From assembly GCA_937923365.1 (NCBI GenBank), contig CALAIJ010000100.1, positions 1 to 10,033 of the forward strand: a stretch of DNA of 10,033 bases, read 5' to 3'. Position 1 is the stretch's first letter. Each line of letters begins with the position of its first letter. The translations under genes and the position numbers were made by a program. The DNA is from an uncultured Sulfitobacter sp. GTDB lineage: Bacteria; Pseudomonadota; Alphaproteobacteria; Rhodobacterales; Rhodobacteraceae. Below the pieces are notes generated by a model. It was not told the DNA's origin, did no database searches, and worked only from the letters and a program-made list of their open reading frames with translations. Positions 1 to 6,860 of the stretch are shown here, one piece after another.

Positions 1-219
1 CAGATCGGCACACAAGGTCGCCTCGTCCAGCAGCCGCCCCGCGCCAGAGGCCATGGCCACCGCCGCCGGATTGGGCCAGCCGTCACGCGGCGCCACGATC
101 CGCATATGATCCAGGCCAAAGTTCCACATCGCACGCGCCGCTGCCCCGATGTTCTCGCCCATCTGCGGGCGCACCAGGACCATGGCGGGGATCGTCGGTT
201 TTAAAGCTGTATCATCCAT
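1..219 (-). CDS. trmJ: TrmJ-type tRNA (Cm32/Um32) methyltransferase, N-terminal part
   Basis: This open frame runs from an ATG at 219 off the left edge of the window, so only the first 73 codons are visible. The translation contains PAMVLVRPQMGENIGAAARA at about residues 11-30, then MWNFGLDHMRIVAPRDGWPN and AVAMASGAGRLLDEA. The VLVxPxxxxNIGAAARAMxNFG pattern, with RIVxPRDGWPN after it, is the opening of SPOUT-class TrmH-family group 1 enzymes (TrmJ). These methylate the 2'-hydroxyl of nucleotide 32 in the anticodon loop of several tRNAs using S-adenosylmethionine. The SAM-binding C-terminal knot lies outside the window, so specificity cannot be judged. The gene diverges from the ThiE-like gene across 144 bases. 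Another TrmH-family rRNA/tRNA methyltransferase is possible, but the N-terminal pattern fits TrmJ best. Confidence 0.85.
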   Translation of the reverse strand, partial: MDDTALKPTIPAMVLVRPQMGENIGAAARAMWNFGLDHMRIVAPRDGWPNPAAVAMASGAGRLLDEATLCADL

Positions 220-350
220 AACCGCCCCATACCCGCCACGGCAGCCCCCCGCAAGAACGGCGCCGCAGCCAAGAGGTTAAAAACGCCACGTTGGGGACCT
301 CAAATCTTTTCCTTTGCCGCGCCATCCGCTAGGCAGACCGGAGATACCTT

Positions 351-356
351 AAAGGA
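351..356 (+). promoter_or_regulatory. Ribosome binding site for the ThiE-like gene
   Basis: AAAGGA lies seven bases before the ATG at 364. It supports that start; there is no competing in-frame start nearby. I could not pick out a convincing -35/-10 pair in the 220-363 divergent intergenic region, which must serve both this gene and the methyltransferase to its left. Confidence 0.6.
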
Positions 357-363
357 CGCCCCG

Positions 364-984
364 ATGGATACGCCCGAACAGCCGCAAATCTACCTGATCA
401 CCCCCCCGGAGATCGAGCTGAGCACATTCCCCGCTTTGCTGGCCCAGACATTGGATGCGCATCCTGTTGCCTGCGTGCGTCTGGCCCTTGCCACACGCGA
501 TGAAGACCGTCTGTCACGCGCCGCAGATGCCCTGCGCGAGATTACCCATGCACGGGACGTAGCTTTGGTGATTTCAGAGCACCTGATGCTGGTCGAACCT
601 TTGGGCCTTGACGGGGTGCATCTGCTGGATGGTGCCCGCACCGTGCGTCATGCGCGCAAAGAGATCGGCCAGGACGCCATTGTCGGCAGCTTTTGCGCAG
701 GATCACGCCATGACGGCATGGCCGCAGGGGAAAGCGGTGCGGACTACATCAGCTTTGGTCCTGTGCAGGCCAGCGCCTTGGGCGACGGCAACTTTGCCGA
801 ACAGGACCTGTTCGCATGGTGGTCAGAAGTGATCGAAGTCCCCGTCGTGGCCGAGGGCGGACTGGACGCAGATGCGGTCCGCCGATTGACCCCTGTGACA
901 GACTTTTTCGGGATCGGCGATGAAATCTGGAAGACCGACGACCCCGTCAGATCTTTGGGTGAGCTTCTGTCCGTAATGGACTGA
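364..984 (+). CDS. ThiE/TenI-like thiamine phosphate synthase family protein
   Basis: A 206-residue protein with the thiamine phosphate synthase/TenI beta-alpha barrel layout. Seen in sequence: YLITPP at 10-15 (first strand), GLDGVHLLDGAR at 81-92, VGSFCAGSRHDGM at 107-119, GADYISFGPV at 125-134, PVVAEGGL at 160-167 and FFGIGDEIW at 181-189. Canonical ThiE condenses 4-amino-5-hydroxymethyl-2-methylpyrimidine diphosphate with the thiazole phosphate. The family's usual Asn-Asp pair before the DGVHL strand is Ser-Glu here (71-72), the usual HLGQxD is HLLDGA, and the TxTK pyrophosphate loop after the GP motif reads ASALGDG. The fold is therefore clear but synthase activity is doubtful; a TenI-like or other role is equally possible. 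No other thiamine gene is in the window. The gene converges on the HupE-type gene with five bases between stop codons and no visible terminator. Confidence 0.8.
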   Translation: MDTPEQPQIYLITPPEIELSTFPALLAQTLDAHPVACVRLALATRDEDRLSRAADALREITHARDVALVISEHLMLVEPLGLDGVHLLDGARTVRHARKEIGQDAIVGSFCAGSRHDGMAAGESGADYISFGPVQASALGDGNFAEQDLFAWWSEVIEVPVVAEGGLDADAVRRLTPVTDFFGIGDEIWKTDDPVRSLGELLSVMD

Positions 985-989
985 CATAT

Positions 990-2180
990 CTAGAAAAAGA
1001 CGCGTTCAATCACCCAATAGGCACCAATGATCGCGATGATCAGCGAGCCGGTGATGGACACGGCACGGAACATCACGGATGTCTCGCGAACAAGCACTTC
1101 CTCGCCCTCCAGATCGGTGTACATGGCCGCCCGCAACGCCAGCCAGATCAAGGCAGCGGCAAGGGCAATGACTGTCAGCTGCCCAAGCTCAACCCCGATG
1201 TTGAAACCGATCAATGCAGGGATGAACTGCGCCGTGGGCAGGCCAAAGTCGCCCAGCACAGAGGCAAAGCCCAAGCCGTGCAGCAATCCAAAGCCGAAGA
1301 TCACAAAGGGTCGCCAGCGGCTGAGGCCGCCCAACCATATGTTCTCAACCGCGACATAGACGATGGAGGCGGCGATCAGCGGCTCCACAATGCTGCCGGG
1401 CACATTGACCCAGCCAAGCGCCCCCATGGCCAGCGTCACCGTATGCGCCAGCGTAAACGCGGAGACCTGCCACAGCAGCGGCCCCAGCTGCGTGGACAGC
1501 AAAAAGAGCCCCAGCACAAACAGGATATGGTCAAGACCCTTGGGCAGAATATGGTCGAAACCAACGGGAATGTAGCTGACAAAAGCCTGCCAGCCGGACA
1601 TCTCGTCGCCGCCGCTCAGATTGATGGGATCTGTCGTCTGCCCCCCGTCGAGATAGCCGGTAAAGGGTTCCTCAACCCCTTGTTGACGCACGATAAGTGC
1701 CCCGGCACCTTTGGGCCAGCTGACAGTCAGCTCTTGTGTCCCTGCGGGCAAAACGGCCGTCACGGTCCAGTCCGACAGACGGGCCAGTTCGATGTCCACC
1801 CCTTCGGGGACTGTCAGTGTTCCTGCGTCCAGCGCCACCGGCACACCGTTGGCCTGCACCATTGGCAAGGCATTCCACGCCTCAAGCAATTCAGGCGCGC
1901 GGGCCATGACTTCAGCGGCGGACAAGGCCCGCAGGCTGTCATAGTCGGCGGCATTCTCGGCATCGTTCGTGTCTTGCACCGCGTCCAGATCAATGTCCGC
2001 CAGCAAGGCTTCGACGTTCAGGCGCAATTGCAGGGTCAGCGCCTCATCGGCCACAGTGAAATCAGCGATGGTCGGTTGCAACTCATGGGCATGCACGCGC
2101 GTGGATACAGAGACGACCACGCTTGACAATGCCACCAGCAACGTCAGCTTTGCCATAACCCTAAAGAAAGAAATCTGCAT
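990..2180 (-). CDS. HupE/UreJ-type membrane protein with exported N-terminal domain
   Basis: A 396-residue protein. A signal peptide (about 1-31, hydrophobic core 12-26) ends in VHA, with HELQP as the likely mature start. An exported, mostly beta domain covers about 32-195. A polytopic membrane domain of about six to seven helices runs from about 198 to the end. Conserved-looking membrane motifs are GFDHILPKGLDHILF (207-221), FTLAHTVTLAMG (242-253), VENIW (278-282), FGLLHGLGFAS (297-307) and FNIGVELGQL (326-335), with H210, H218, H246, H301, E279 and E331 as candidate metal ligands. This is the HupE/UreJ_2 family, related to nickel or cobalt uptake proteins that accompany hydrogenase and urease genes; neither enzyme is encoded here. 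Start: the ATG at 2180 has GGGA seven bases upstream; an in-frame ATG at 2156 would give a shorter, also good signal peptide. The gene is back to back with the DUF4198 gene, which suggests joint metal handling (inference). The substrate metal cannot be read from the sequence. Confidence 0.85.
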   Translation of the reverse strand: MQISFFRVMAKLTLLVALSSVVVSVSTRVHAHELQPTIADFTVADEALTLQLRLNVEALLADIDLDAVQDTNDAENAADYDSLRALSAAEVMARAPELLEAWNALPMVQANGVPVALDAGTLTVPEGVDIELARLSDWTVTAVLPAGTQELTVSWPKGAGALIVRQQGVEEPFTGYLDGGQTTDPINLSGGDEMSGWQAFVSYIPVGFDHILPKGLDHILFVLGLFLLSTQLGPLLWQVSAFTLAHTVTLAMGALGWVNVPGSIVEPLIAASIVYVAVENIWLGGLSRWRPFVIFGFGLLHGLGFASVLGDFGLPTAQFIPALIGFNIGVELGQLTVIALAAALIWLALRAAMYTDLEGEEVLVRETSVMFRAVSITGSLIIAIIGAYWVIERVFF

Positions 2181-2994
2181 GAAACTGTCCCGTATCTTGT
2201 TGCTTGCATTGTTTGGCCTGACCGCTGCACCGGTCGCTGCACATGAATTCTGGATCGCGCCGGAGAGCTATCAAGTGGCACCCGGCTCTGCAATCCGTGC
2301 GGACTTTAAAAACGGGCAGGAATTCAAAGGCAATAGCCTGTCGTTCTTTGACCGCTCCAGCACGCGATTTGATCTGGCGGTTGGGGACAAAATCACCCCT
2401 CTGACTCCGCGCAACGGGGACCGGCCTGCGTTGGACACAATGGCCCCCGAAAGCGATGCGCTGGTCGTTGTCTTGCATGAAAAGGCCAGCGCCACCCTGA
2501 CCTACCGTGAATGGGCCAAGTTCGCCAAATTCGCAGCACACAAGGATTTTGCCAATGCCCAGGCCGATCACGACGCCGCAGGCTGGCCCCGCGAAGGGTT
2601 CAAGGAACGCTATTCGCGCCATGTCAAAGCACTGGTGGGCGTGGGCAGCGGTGAAGGCGCCGATCAGGCCTACGGTCTGGCCACAGAGTTTATCGCCCTC
2701 ACCAACCCCTATGCCGCTGATTTTGATGGGCAAATGTCTGTCGCACTCACCTATCAGGATGCCCCCCGTGCAGACGTGCAGGTCGAGGTTTTTGACCGCG
2801 CGCCTGACGACACGGTGACAATTTCGCTGCACCGCACGGACAGCGGCGGCAAAGTCACCGTTCCCGTTACCCCGGGCCATGACTATCTGTTCGACGCGGT
2901 TGTCCTGCGCCCCGCTGCGGATGCGGGCAGCGATCCCGCGGCGCCCGTTTGGGAAACGCTCTGGGCCGCGCTGACATTCAGCGTACCAAACTAA
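2179..2994 (+). CDS. Secreted DUF4198 (NikM-like) protein
   Basis: A 271-residue protein. A Sec signal peptide (MKLSRILLLALFGLTAAPVAA, cut shown by position: residues 1-21) ends in VAA, leaving HEFW at 22-25 as the mature N-terminus. The rest is soluble and looks like two beta-rich halves. The motif AHEFWIAPESY near the start, the LTNPY segment at 174-178 and the VxVEVFDR segment at 200-207 match the DUF4198 family, linked by domain annotation to periplasmic parts of nickel or cobalt transport. Start choice: the ATG at 2179 begins a textbook signal peptide and has AAAGAAAG eight bases upstream; longer in-frame extensions lie inside the antiparallel HupE-type gene. The neighbour is a HupE-type permease, so this is probably the periplasmic partner that binds or presents a metal. 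Direct metal binding and the identity of the metal are inference. Confidence 0.8.
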   Translation: MKLSRILLLALFGLTAAPVAAHEFWIAPESYQVAPGSAIRADFKNGQEFKGNSLSFFDRSSTRFDLAVGDKITPLTPRNGDRPALDTMAPESDALVVVLHEKASATLTYREWAKFAKFAAHKDFANAQADHDAAGWPREGFKERYSRHVKALVGVGSGEGADQAYGLATEFIALTNPYAADFDGQMSVALTYQDAPRADVQVEVFDRAPDDTVTISLHRTDSGGKVTVPVTPGHDYLFDAVVLRPAADAGSDPAAPVWETLWAALTFSVPN

Positions 2995-3047
2995 AATCGA
3001 AGGGGAAGTGCGCTTGAACGCCCTGCCTGCGCGGGGCACAAGGGGGC

Positions 3048-3932
3048 ATGAACCAGACACCTGACATCTTGTGCATCGGCTCCGTCCTATGGGACATCAT
3101 TGGGCGCTCTGAAACCGCGATGCGGCAAGGCTCCGACATGCCCGGGCGCATCACCCGCCTGCCCGGCGGCGTGGCGCTGAACATTGGCATGGCACTGGCG
3201 CGTTTCGGGCTGACCCCTGCGCTGCTGAGTGCTGTGGGTCGCGACGCCGAAGGTGATGAGTTGATCGCCGCCTGCGAGATACGCGGGCTGACCACCGCCC
3301 ATGTCTACCGCTCTGACGATTTGCCCACAGACCGCTATATGGCCGTCGAGGGGGCCAACGGGCTGATCGCGGCGATTGCGGATGCCCATTCCCTTGAGGC
3401 GGCGGGGGACAAGATCCTCAGCCCCTTCTCTGACGGCAGCCTGCCGGTGCCCTACAAAGGGTGCGTCGCACTGGATGGAAACCTGACTGTTGATCTGCTG
3501 AACCAGATGGCCCGCAGCCCGCTGTTGGCGCAGGCCGATCTGCGCGTGGCCCCCGCATCGCCGGGCAAAGCGCTGCGCCTCAGCCCATTTGTGCAAGCGG
3601 GGCGCGGCACGCTTTATGTGAACCTCGAAGAGGCCAGTTTACTGTGCGAAACGACATTTGATGCCTCTCCGGCGGCGGCGGCAGGTTTGCTTGCACGCGG
3701 TGCCAAGCGCGCTGTCGTCACCGATGGCGGGGCCGCGGCAACGGTTGCGGATGCAGATGGCGCGGTCACACGGACCCCGCCAGCGGTGCATGTGGCCCGC
3801 ATTACCGGCGCAGGGGATACTTTCATGGCGGCCCATATCGCAAGCGAGCTGAAAGGGGCCAGCCCCACCGCCGCATTGGAACAGGCCTTGCAGGCCGCCG
3901 CCCTATACGTGTCAGGAGAGACCAAGATATGA
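3048..3932 (+). CDS. psuK: Pseudouridine kinase (PfkB family)
   Basis: A 294-residue ribokinase-like sugar kinase. Visible: CIGSVLWDIIGR (9-20, first strand and substrate loop), PGGVALNIGMALARFG (39-54, PfkB signature 1) and RITGAGDTFMAAHIAS (251-266, signature 2 with catalytic D257 and the anion-hole glycines). It ends at residue 294, a normal PfkB length. PfkB kinases are hard to tell apart by sequence, but the directly overlapping pseudouridine-5'-phosphate glycosidase gene points to pseudouridine kinase, which makes pseudouridine 5'-phosphate from pseudouridine and ATP in the cytoplasm. The start is the only ATG that keeps the first strand; a stop sits in frame at 3015-3017. The purine-rich AAGGGG stretch (3040-3045) is unusually close to the ATG. 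The 53-base gap after the DUF4198 gene holds no clear terminator, so read-through is possible although the functions differ. Confidence 0.85.
   Translation: MNQTPDILCIGSVLWDIIGRSETAMRQGSDMPGRITRLPGGVALNIGMALARFGLTPALLSAVGRDAEGDELIAACEIRGLTTAHVYRSDDLPTDRYMAVEGANGLIAAIADAHSLEAAGDKILSPFSDGSLPVPYKGCVALDGNLTVDLLNQMARSPLLAQADLRVAPASPGKALRLSPFVQAGRGTLYVNLEEASLLCETTFDASPAAAAGLLARGAKRAVVTDGGAAATVADADGAVTRTPPAVHVARITGAGDTFMAAHIASELKGASPTAALEQALQAAALYVSGETKI
3914..3920 (+). promoter_or_regulatory. Ribosome binding site for psuG inside the end of psuK
   Basis: AGGAGAG lies eight bases before the ATG at 3929 and eleven before a second in-frame ATG at 3932. It sits within the last codons of psuK, as expected for coupled translation, and favours the ATG at 3929 as the start. 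Confidence 0.65.
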
Positions 3933-4849
3933 TGCCCCTTACCTACAGTGCCGAAGTGGCCAAAGCCCGCAAGGCAGGCACGCCGATCGTCGCACTTGAA
4001 AGCACGATCATCACTCACGGGATGCCCTATCCGCAGAACCTTGAAGTCGCGCAGCAGGTCGAAGCGGATGTGCGCGCCGCCTGCGCCATCCCCGCCACGA
4101 TCGCGGTCATGGAGGGGGCTTTGCACATCGGGCTGGACGCGGACCAGCTCAGCAAACTGGCGCAGGCCAAAGGGGTCGCCAAACTTAGCCGCGCGGACAT
4201 GGCGGTTTGCATCGCCTCTGGCCGTACCGGTGCCACAACGGTTGCCGCGACGATGATCGCAGCCCATCTGGCAGGGATCGAAGTATTCGCCACCGGCGGC
4301 ATAGGCGGCGTCCACAAAGGGGCGGAGAACAGCTTTGACATCTCGGCAGACCTTATGGAATTGGCACAAACGCCCGTGAGCGTCGTGGCAGCTGGTGCTA
4401 AGGCCATTTTGGATGTGGCCAAAACGCTGGAAGTGCTGGAGACCCACGGGGTGCCTGTGATCGCTTTCGGCCAGAACAGCTTTCCCGCGTTCTGGAGTGC
4501 GTCATCCCCTTTGAAAGCACCCCTCCGCCTGGATGATCCTGCCCAGATCGCGGCGGCTCACCGTGCAAGGGCCGACCTTGGCCTGCCGGGCGGTCAACTG
4601 ATCGCAAACCCGATTCCCAAAGGCGCGGAAATTCCCGCCGCCGATCTGGCGCCGATCATTGCCCATGCACAGTCTGATGCGCTGGCCCATGGCATTACCG
4701 GCAAAGGGGTCACGCCCTACCTGCTTCAGCGGATCTACGAACTGACCGAAGGGCGCTCGTTGACAGCCAATATCGCCCTTGTGCGCAACAATGCGCGGCT
4801 GGCTGCCCAGATTGCGACCGCTTTGAGCACAACTGCCCCCAAGAATTGA
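3929..4849 (+). CDS. psuG: Pseudouridine-5'-phosphate glycosidase
   Basis: A 306-residue protein of full family length. It breaks the C-C glycosidic bond of pseudouridine 5'-phosphate to give uracil and ribose 5-phosphate through a ring-opened lysine adduct. Highly characteristic segments: VALESTIITHGMPYPQN (21-37), VAKLSRADM (83-91), TGGIGGVHKGAE (122-133), SFDISADL (135-142), VAAGAKAILD (153-162) and LTANIALVRNNARLAA (278-293). By recall of the E. coli enzyme, K85, H129, D141, K158 and N281 line up, with a constant offset of 8, with its K93, H137, D149, K166 (the Schiff-base lysine) and N289; the early glutamate E24 is also present. So the active site looks intact. The gene overlaps psuK by ATGA, implying translational coupling and a two-gene salvage operon. 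No nucleoside transporter gene is adjacent. Confidence 0.95.
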   Translation: MMPLTYSAEVAKARKAGTPIVALESTIITHGMPYPQNLEVAQQVEADVRAACAIPATIAVMEGALHIGLDADQLSKLAQAKGVAKLSRADMAVCIASGRTGATTVAATMIAAHLAGIEVFATGGIGGVHKGAENSFDISADLMELAQTPVSVVAAGAKAILDVAKTLEVLETHGVPVIAFGQNSFPAFWSASSPLKAPLRLDDPAQIAAAHRARADLGLPGGQLIANPIPKGAEIPAADLAPIIAHAQSDALAHGITGKGVTPYLLQRIYELTEGRSLTANIALVRNNARLAAQIATALSTTAPKN

Positions 4850-4929
4850 CGGAAAATCCAAGCCTTACCATTGTGACGCTGCGCCAAAGCGCATAGCTAT
4901 GACGCGCCTGACCTTGCGAACTGACACTC

Positions 4930-5679
4930 ATGAACACGCCATTTGACCCTGAAAAGCCGCCGCGCCGAAGTTTGATCGCGCGGTTGCGCGCCTCTTTCCT
5001 GACGGGTCTGGTGGTGATTGCACCCGTGGGGCTGACGATCTGGCTGATCTGGTCGGTTGTGGGCTGGATTGACGGCTTTGTGCTGCCATTGGTGCCGCAG
5101 GCCTACCATCCGGACCGCCTGATCCAGGATTTGCTGGGGCTGGACCCTTCCGTGCAGATCAACGTGCGCGGTCTGGGTGTGGTGATCTTCCTGATTTTCA
5201 CGATCATCATCGGGTGGATGGCCAAGGGCTTTATCGGGCGCAGTTTTATCCGCACGGCTGAAAGCCTTGTGGAACGCACACCCGTTGTGCGCACGATCTA
5301 TTCGGGCATCAAACAGATATCAGAGACGATTTTCGCCCAGTCTGAGCGCAGCTTTGAGAAGGCCTGCCTGATCGAATACCCACGCCGCGGTATCTGGGCG
5401 CTTGGGTTTATCTCGACCAATGCCAAAGCCGAAATCGCCAGCAAAACCGACCCGTCAGGCGAAATGATGTCGATTTTCCTACCCACAACACCTAACCCCA
5501 CATCGGGGTTCTTGTTGTTCGTACCTGCCAAAGACGTGATCGTGCTGGATATGTCGGTGGAGGATTCTGCGAAGCTGGTGATCTCTGCAGGGCTTGTCTA
5601 TCCGCAAGACAAGGATGCGCCGACGACCATGGACGAGGAAGGCAAAGCCGCCTTGCTTGCCGAAAAGGACAGTGCCTGA
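4930..5679 (+). CDS. DUF502 family inner-membrane protein
   Basis: A 249-residue protein with a short basic N-terminus (RRSLIARLR, 12-20), two strong membrane segments (about 22-47 and 80-100) and a cytoplasmic or periplasmic C-terminal domain. The motifs TPVVRTIYSGIKQI (117-130) and LPTTPNPTSGFLLFVPA (184-200), followed by EDSAKLVISAG (211-221), are hallmarks of DUF502, a widespread bacterial family that also includes the plant COV proteins. Its molecular function is not established. The last 25 or so residues are acidic and low in conservation signal. The gene follows psuG in the same direction after 80 bases, with no good Shine-Dalgarno before the ATG at 4930. It converges on the patatin-like gene with 22 bases between stop codons. 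Confidence 0.88.
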   Translation: MNTPFDPEKPPRRSLIARLRASFLTGLVVIAPVGLTIWLIWSVVGWIDGFVLPLVPQAYHPDRLIQDLLGLDPSVQINVRGLGVVIFLIFTIIIGWMAKGFIGRSFIRTAESLVERTPVVRTIYSGIKQISETIFAQSERSFEKACLIEYPRRGIWALGFISTNAKAEIASKTDPSGEMMSIFLPTTPNPTSGFLLFVPAKDVIVLDMSVEDSAKLVISAGLVYPQDKDAPTTMDEEGKAALLAEKDSA

Positions 5680-5701
5680 CAACGACGGGGCAAGTCTGCT
5701 G

Positions 5702-6736
5702 TCAGTTGAACATTTCCGGCAAGTCCACGGAGGAGACATTTCCGATGTCGTCGCGGTGTGCTGCGAGAAACTTCTCTGCAGCGGCATAGCCCGCCTCGTG
5801 AAGCGCATTGATGACGCCGGCATGGGGCACCATCTTGGTGGCCACGGAGAGTTTTGCCATCAGATCATCATCCGCGATCATATGCACGCGCACCCGTGCC
5901 ATCCGCCCCGTGTTGACCGTGCCATCGTCCAGCAGACGCTGCACGAACTCGATGGCGCGCAATTCGCGCAACAGGCTGGAATTAAAGCTGATCTCGTTGA
6001 CCCGGTTCTGGATTTGCTGAGGCGTGCGCGGAATCTCTGCCCGCTCCAGCGGGTTGATGTTCACAATGACGATGTCATCGGGCAAGTCACTGTCAAACAA
6101 GGGAAAAAGCGCGGGATTGCCGGTGTAACCGCCGTCCCAGAAGGCCTCGCGCTGGCCTGTGTCGGGGTCGTCCATCTCGATCGCCTTGAATACCGTCGGC
6201 AGGCAGGCGGAGGCCAGCAATGCGTCCGAAGAAATCTCGTCGCCTGAAAACACCTTGATCTTGCCATTGCGCACCCGGGTCGCCCCGATGAACAGCAAAG
6301 GGGCAACCGTATTGCAGACGCGGTCATAGTCGAACCGCTTGACGATATCCTCAAGCGGATTGCGGTAAAACGGCCCGTAGCTGTAGGGCGATACAAACTG
6401 CGACATCGCATCGGTCATCGTGAAAGGCATCACGTTTTCAAGCGCCTGACTGACAGCGCCGACGCCAAACGGTGCCATCCAGTGGGTCAGCCGCATATCA
6501 CTGACGCCGGACACCTGCCCCCAAAGCCACGCAAGATTGTCCTGCGCGCCTTTTGGTCCGTTCTCGACAAATCCGGCTTTTAACGCGGCGCCGTTCAACG
6601 CGCCTGCGGAGGTGCCGGAGATGCCGCATATCTCGATATCATCGTCTTGCAGCAGACGTTCCAGAACCCCCCAGGTAAATGCCCCGTGGGCGCCGCCACC
6701 TTGCAAAGCGAGATTGATTTTTTTCTTTTGTGCCAT
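5702..6736 (-). CDS. Patatin-like phospholipase family protein
   Basis: A 344-residue protein with a full patatin-type Ser-Asp dyad. The oxyanion-hole motif GGGAHGAF is at 13-20, the nucleophile elbow GISGTSAG at 38-45 (S43) and the DGG motif at 201-203 (D201, in FWDGGYTGNP). No signal peptide is present; the N-terminus is MAQKKKIN, so the enzyme is probably cytoplasmic or at the inner face of the membrane. Patatin-like enzymes hydrolyse acyl esters of phospholipids or other lipids; the substrate is unknown here. A roughly 120-residue C-terminal region (about 225-344) follows the catalytic domain and carries no motif I recognise. From general recall, patatin genes often lie near 3-hydroxybutyrate dehydrogenase in Rhodobacterales; here a flavoprotein gene separates the two. 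Transcription probably starts in the 124-base region shared with the flavoprotein gene; no strong Shine-Dalgarno precedes the ATG. Confidence 0.92.
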   Translation of the reverse strand: MAQKKKINLALQGGGAHGAFTWGVLERLLQDDDIEICGISGTSAGALNGAALKAGFVENGPKGAQDNLAWLWGQVSGVSDMRLTHWMAPFGVGAVSQALENVMPFTMTDAMSQFVSPYSYGPFYRNPLEDIVKRFDYDRVCNTVAPLLFIGATRVRNGKIKVFSGDEISSDALLASACLPTVFKAIEMDDPDTGQREAFWDGGYTGNPALFPLFDSDLPDDIVIVNINPLERAEIPRTPQQIQNRVNEISFNSSLLRELRAIEFVQRLLDDGTVNTGRMARVRVHMIADDDLMAKLSVATKMVPHAGVINALHEAGYAAAEKFLAAHRDDIGNVSSVDLPEMFN

Positions 6737-6860
6737 GGGCCAGAGCTACCACATCATCCCGCAGTCGCAATGACAAAGCGTGCACCCTACATGGTTGTGT
6801 TCACCCGAAAACTCCCCCAATAGTGGTGTCACGAAAGACTCGAAAAGTGGTGTAAACGTT
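6737..6860. promoter_or_regulatory. Divergent promoter region between patatin and flavoprotein genes
   Basis: This 124-base spacer separates the start codons of two divergent genes and so must carry both promoters. I cannot name confident -35/-10 hexamers. On the flavoprotein side it carries two direct AGTGGTGT copies (listed separately), each preceded by a CGAAA-rich stretch, which gives the last 60 bases an imperfect tandem look. Confidence 0.5.
6822..6853 (+). repeat. Two direct AGTGGTGT repeats, candidate operator
   Basis: AGTGGTGT occurs at 6822-6829 and again at 6846-6853, start to start 24 bases, a little over two helical turns. The second copy ends seven bases before the ATG at 6861. 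The sequence around both copies is also similar (CGAAA and ACTC elements). Two half-sites this close to the start would suit a repressor or activator working as a dimer of dimers. That reading is inference; chance or a short duplication is possible. Confidence 0.35.

Noticed and set aside
1278..2126. A 282-codon plus-strand frame antisense to the HupE-type gene
   Set aside because: It is rich in Gln, His and Arg with no motif, and lies fully opposite a protein with a signal peptide and clear membrane motifs. Long antisense frames are common in GC-rich genes.
2123..2128. A perfect TTGACA hexamer 50 bases before the DUF4198 start
   Set aside because: At 16 to 18 bases of spacing there is no acceptable -10 element (AGCTTT or shifted versions), and the CATAAC at 2154-2159 is too far away.
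2161..3060. A 299-codon minus-strand frame antisense to the DUF4198 gene
   Set aside because: Composition is like a shadow frame, with no motif or ribosome binding site, and the plus-strand protein is well supported.
3614..4447. A 277-codon minus-strand frame spanning the psuK-psuG junction
   Set aside because: It runs opposite two well-recognised enzymes and has the His/Arg-rich character of a shadow frame.
4880..4893. A TGCGC/GCGCA hairpin between psuG and the DUF502 gene
   Set aside because: It has only five pairs with a four-base loop and no T tract, so it is not a convincing terminator.
5676..5705. An inverted repeat CTGACA/TGTCAG across the convergent stops of the DUF502 and patatin genes
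   Set aside because: The six-base arms with an 18-base gap overlap both stop codons and lack a T tract on either side; chance is the simpler reading.
5594..6247. A 217-codon plus-strand frame opposite the patatin-like gene
   Set aside because: The catalytic dyad and motifs of the minus-strand protein are intact, and this frame also overlaps the end of the DUF502 gene in another frame.
6780..6860. A 27-residue N-terminal extension of the flavoprotein from ATG 6780
   Set aside because: The Rossmann strand starts directly at the ATG at 6861, and the extension (HPTWLCSPENSPNSG and onward) covers the divergent promoter region and repeats.
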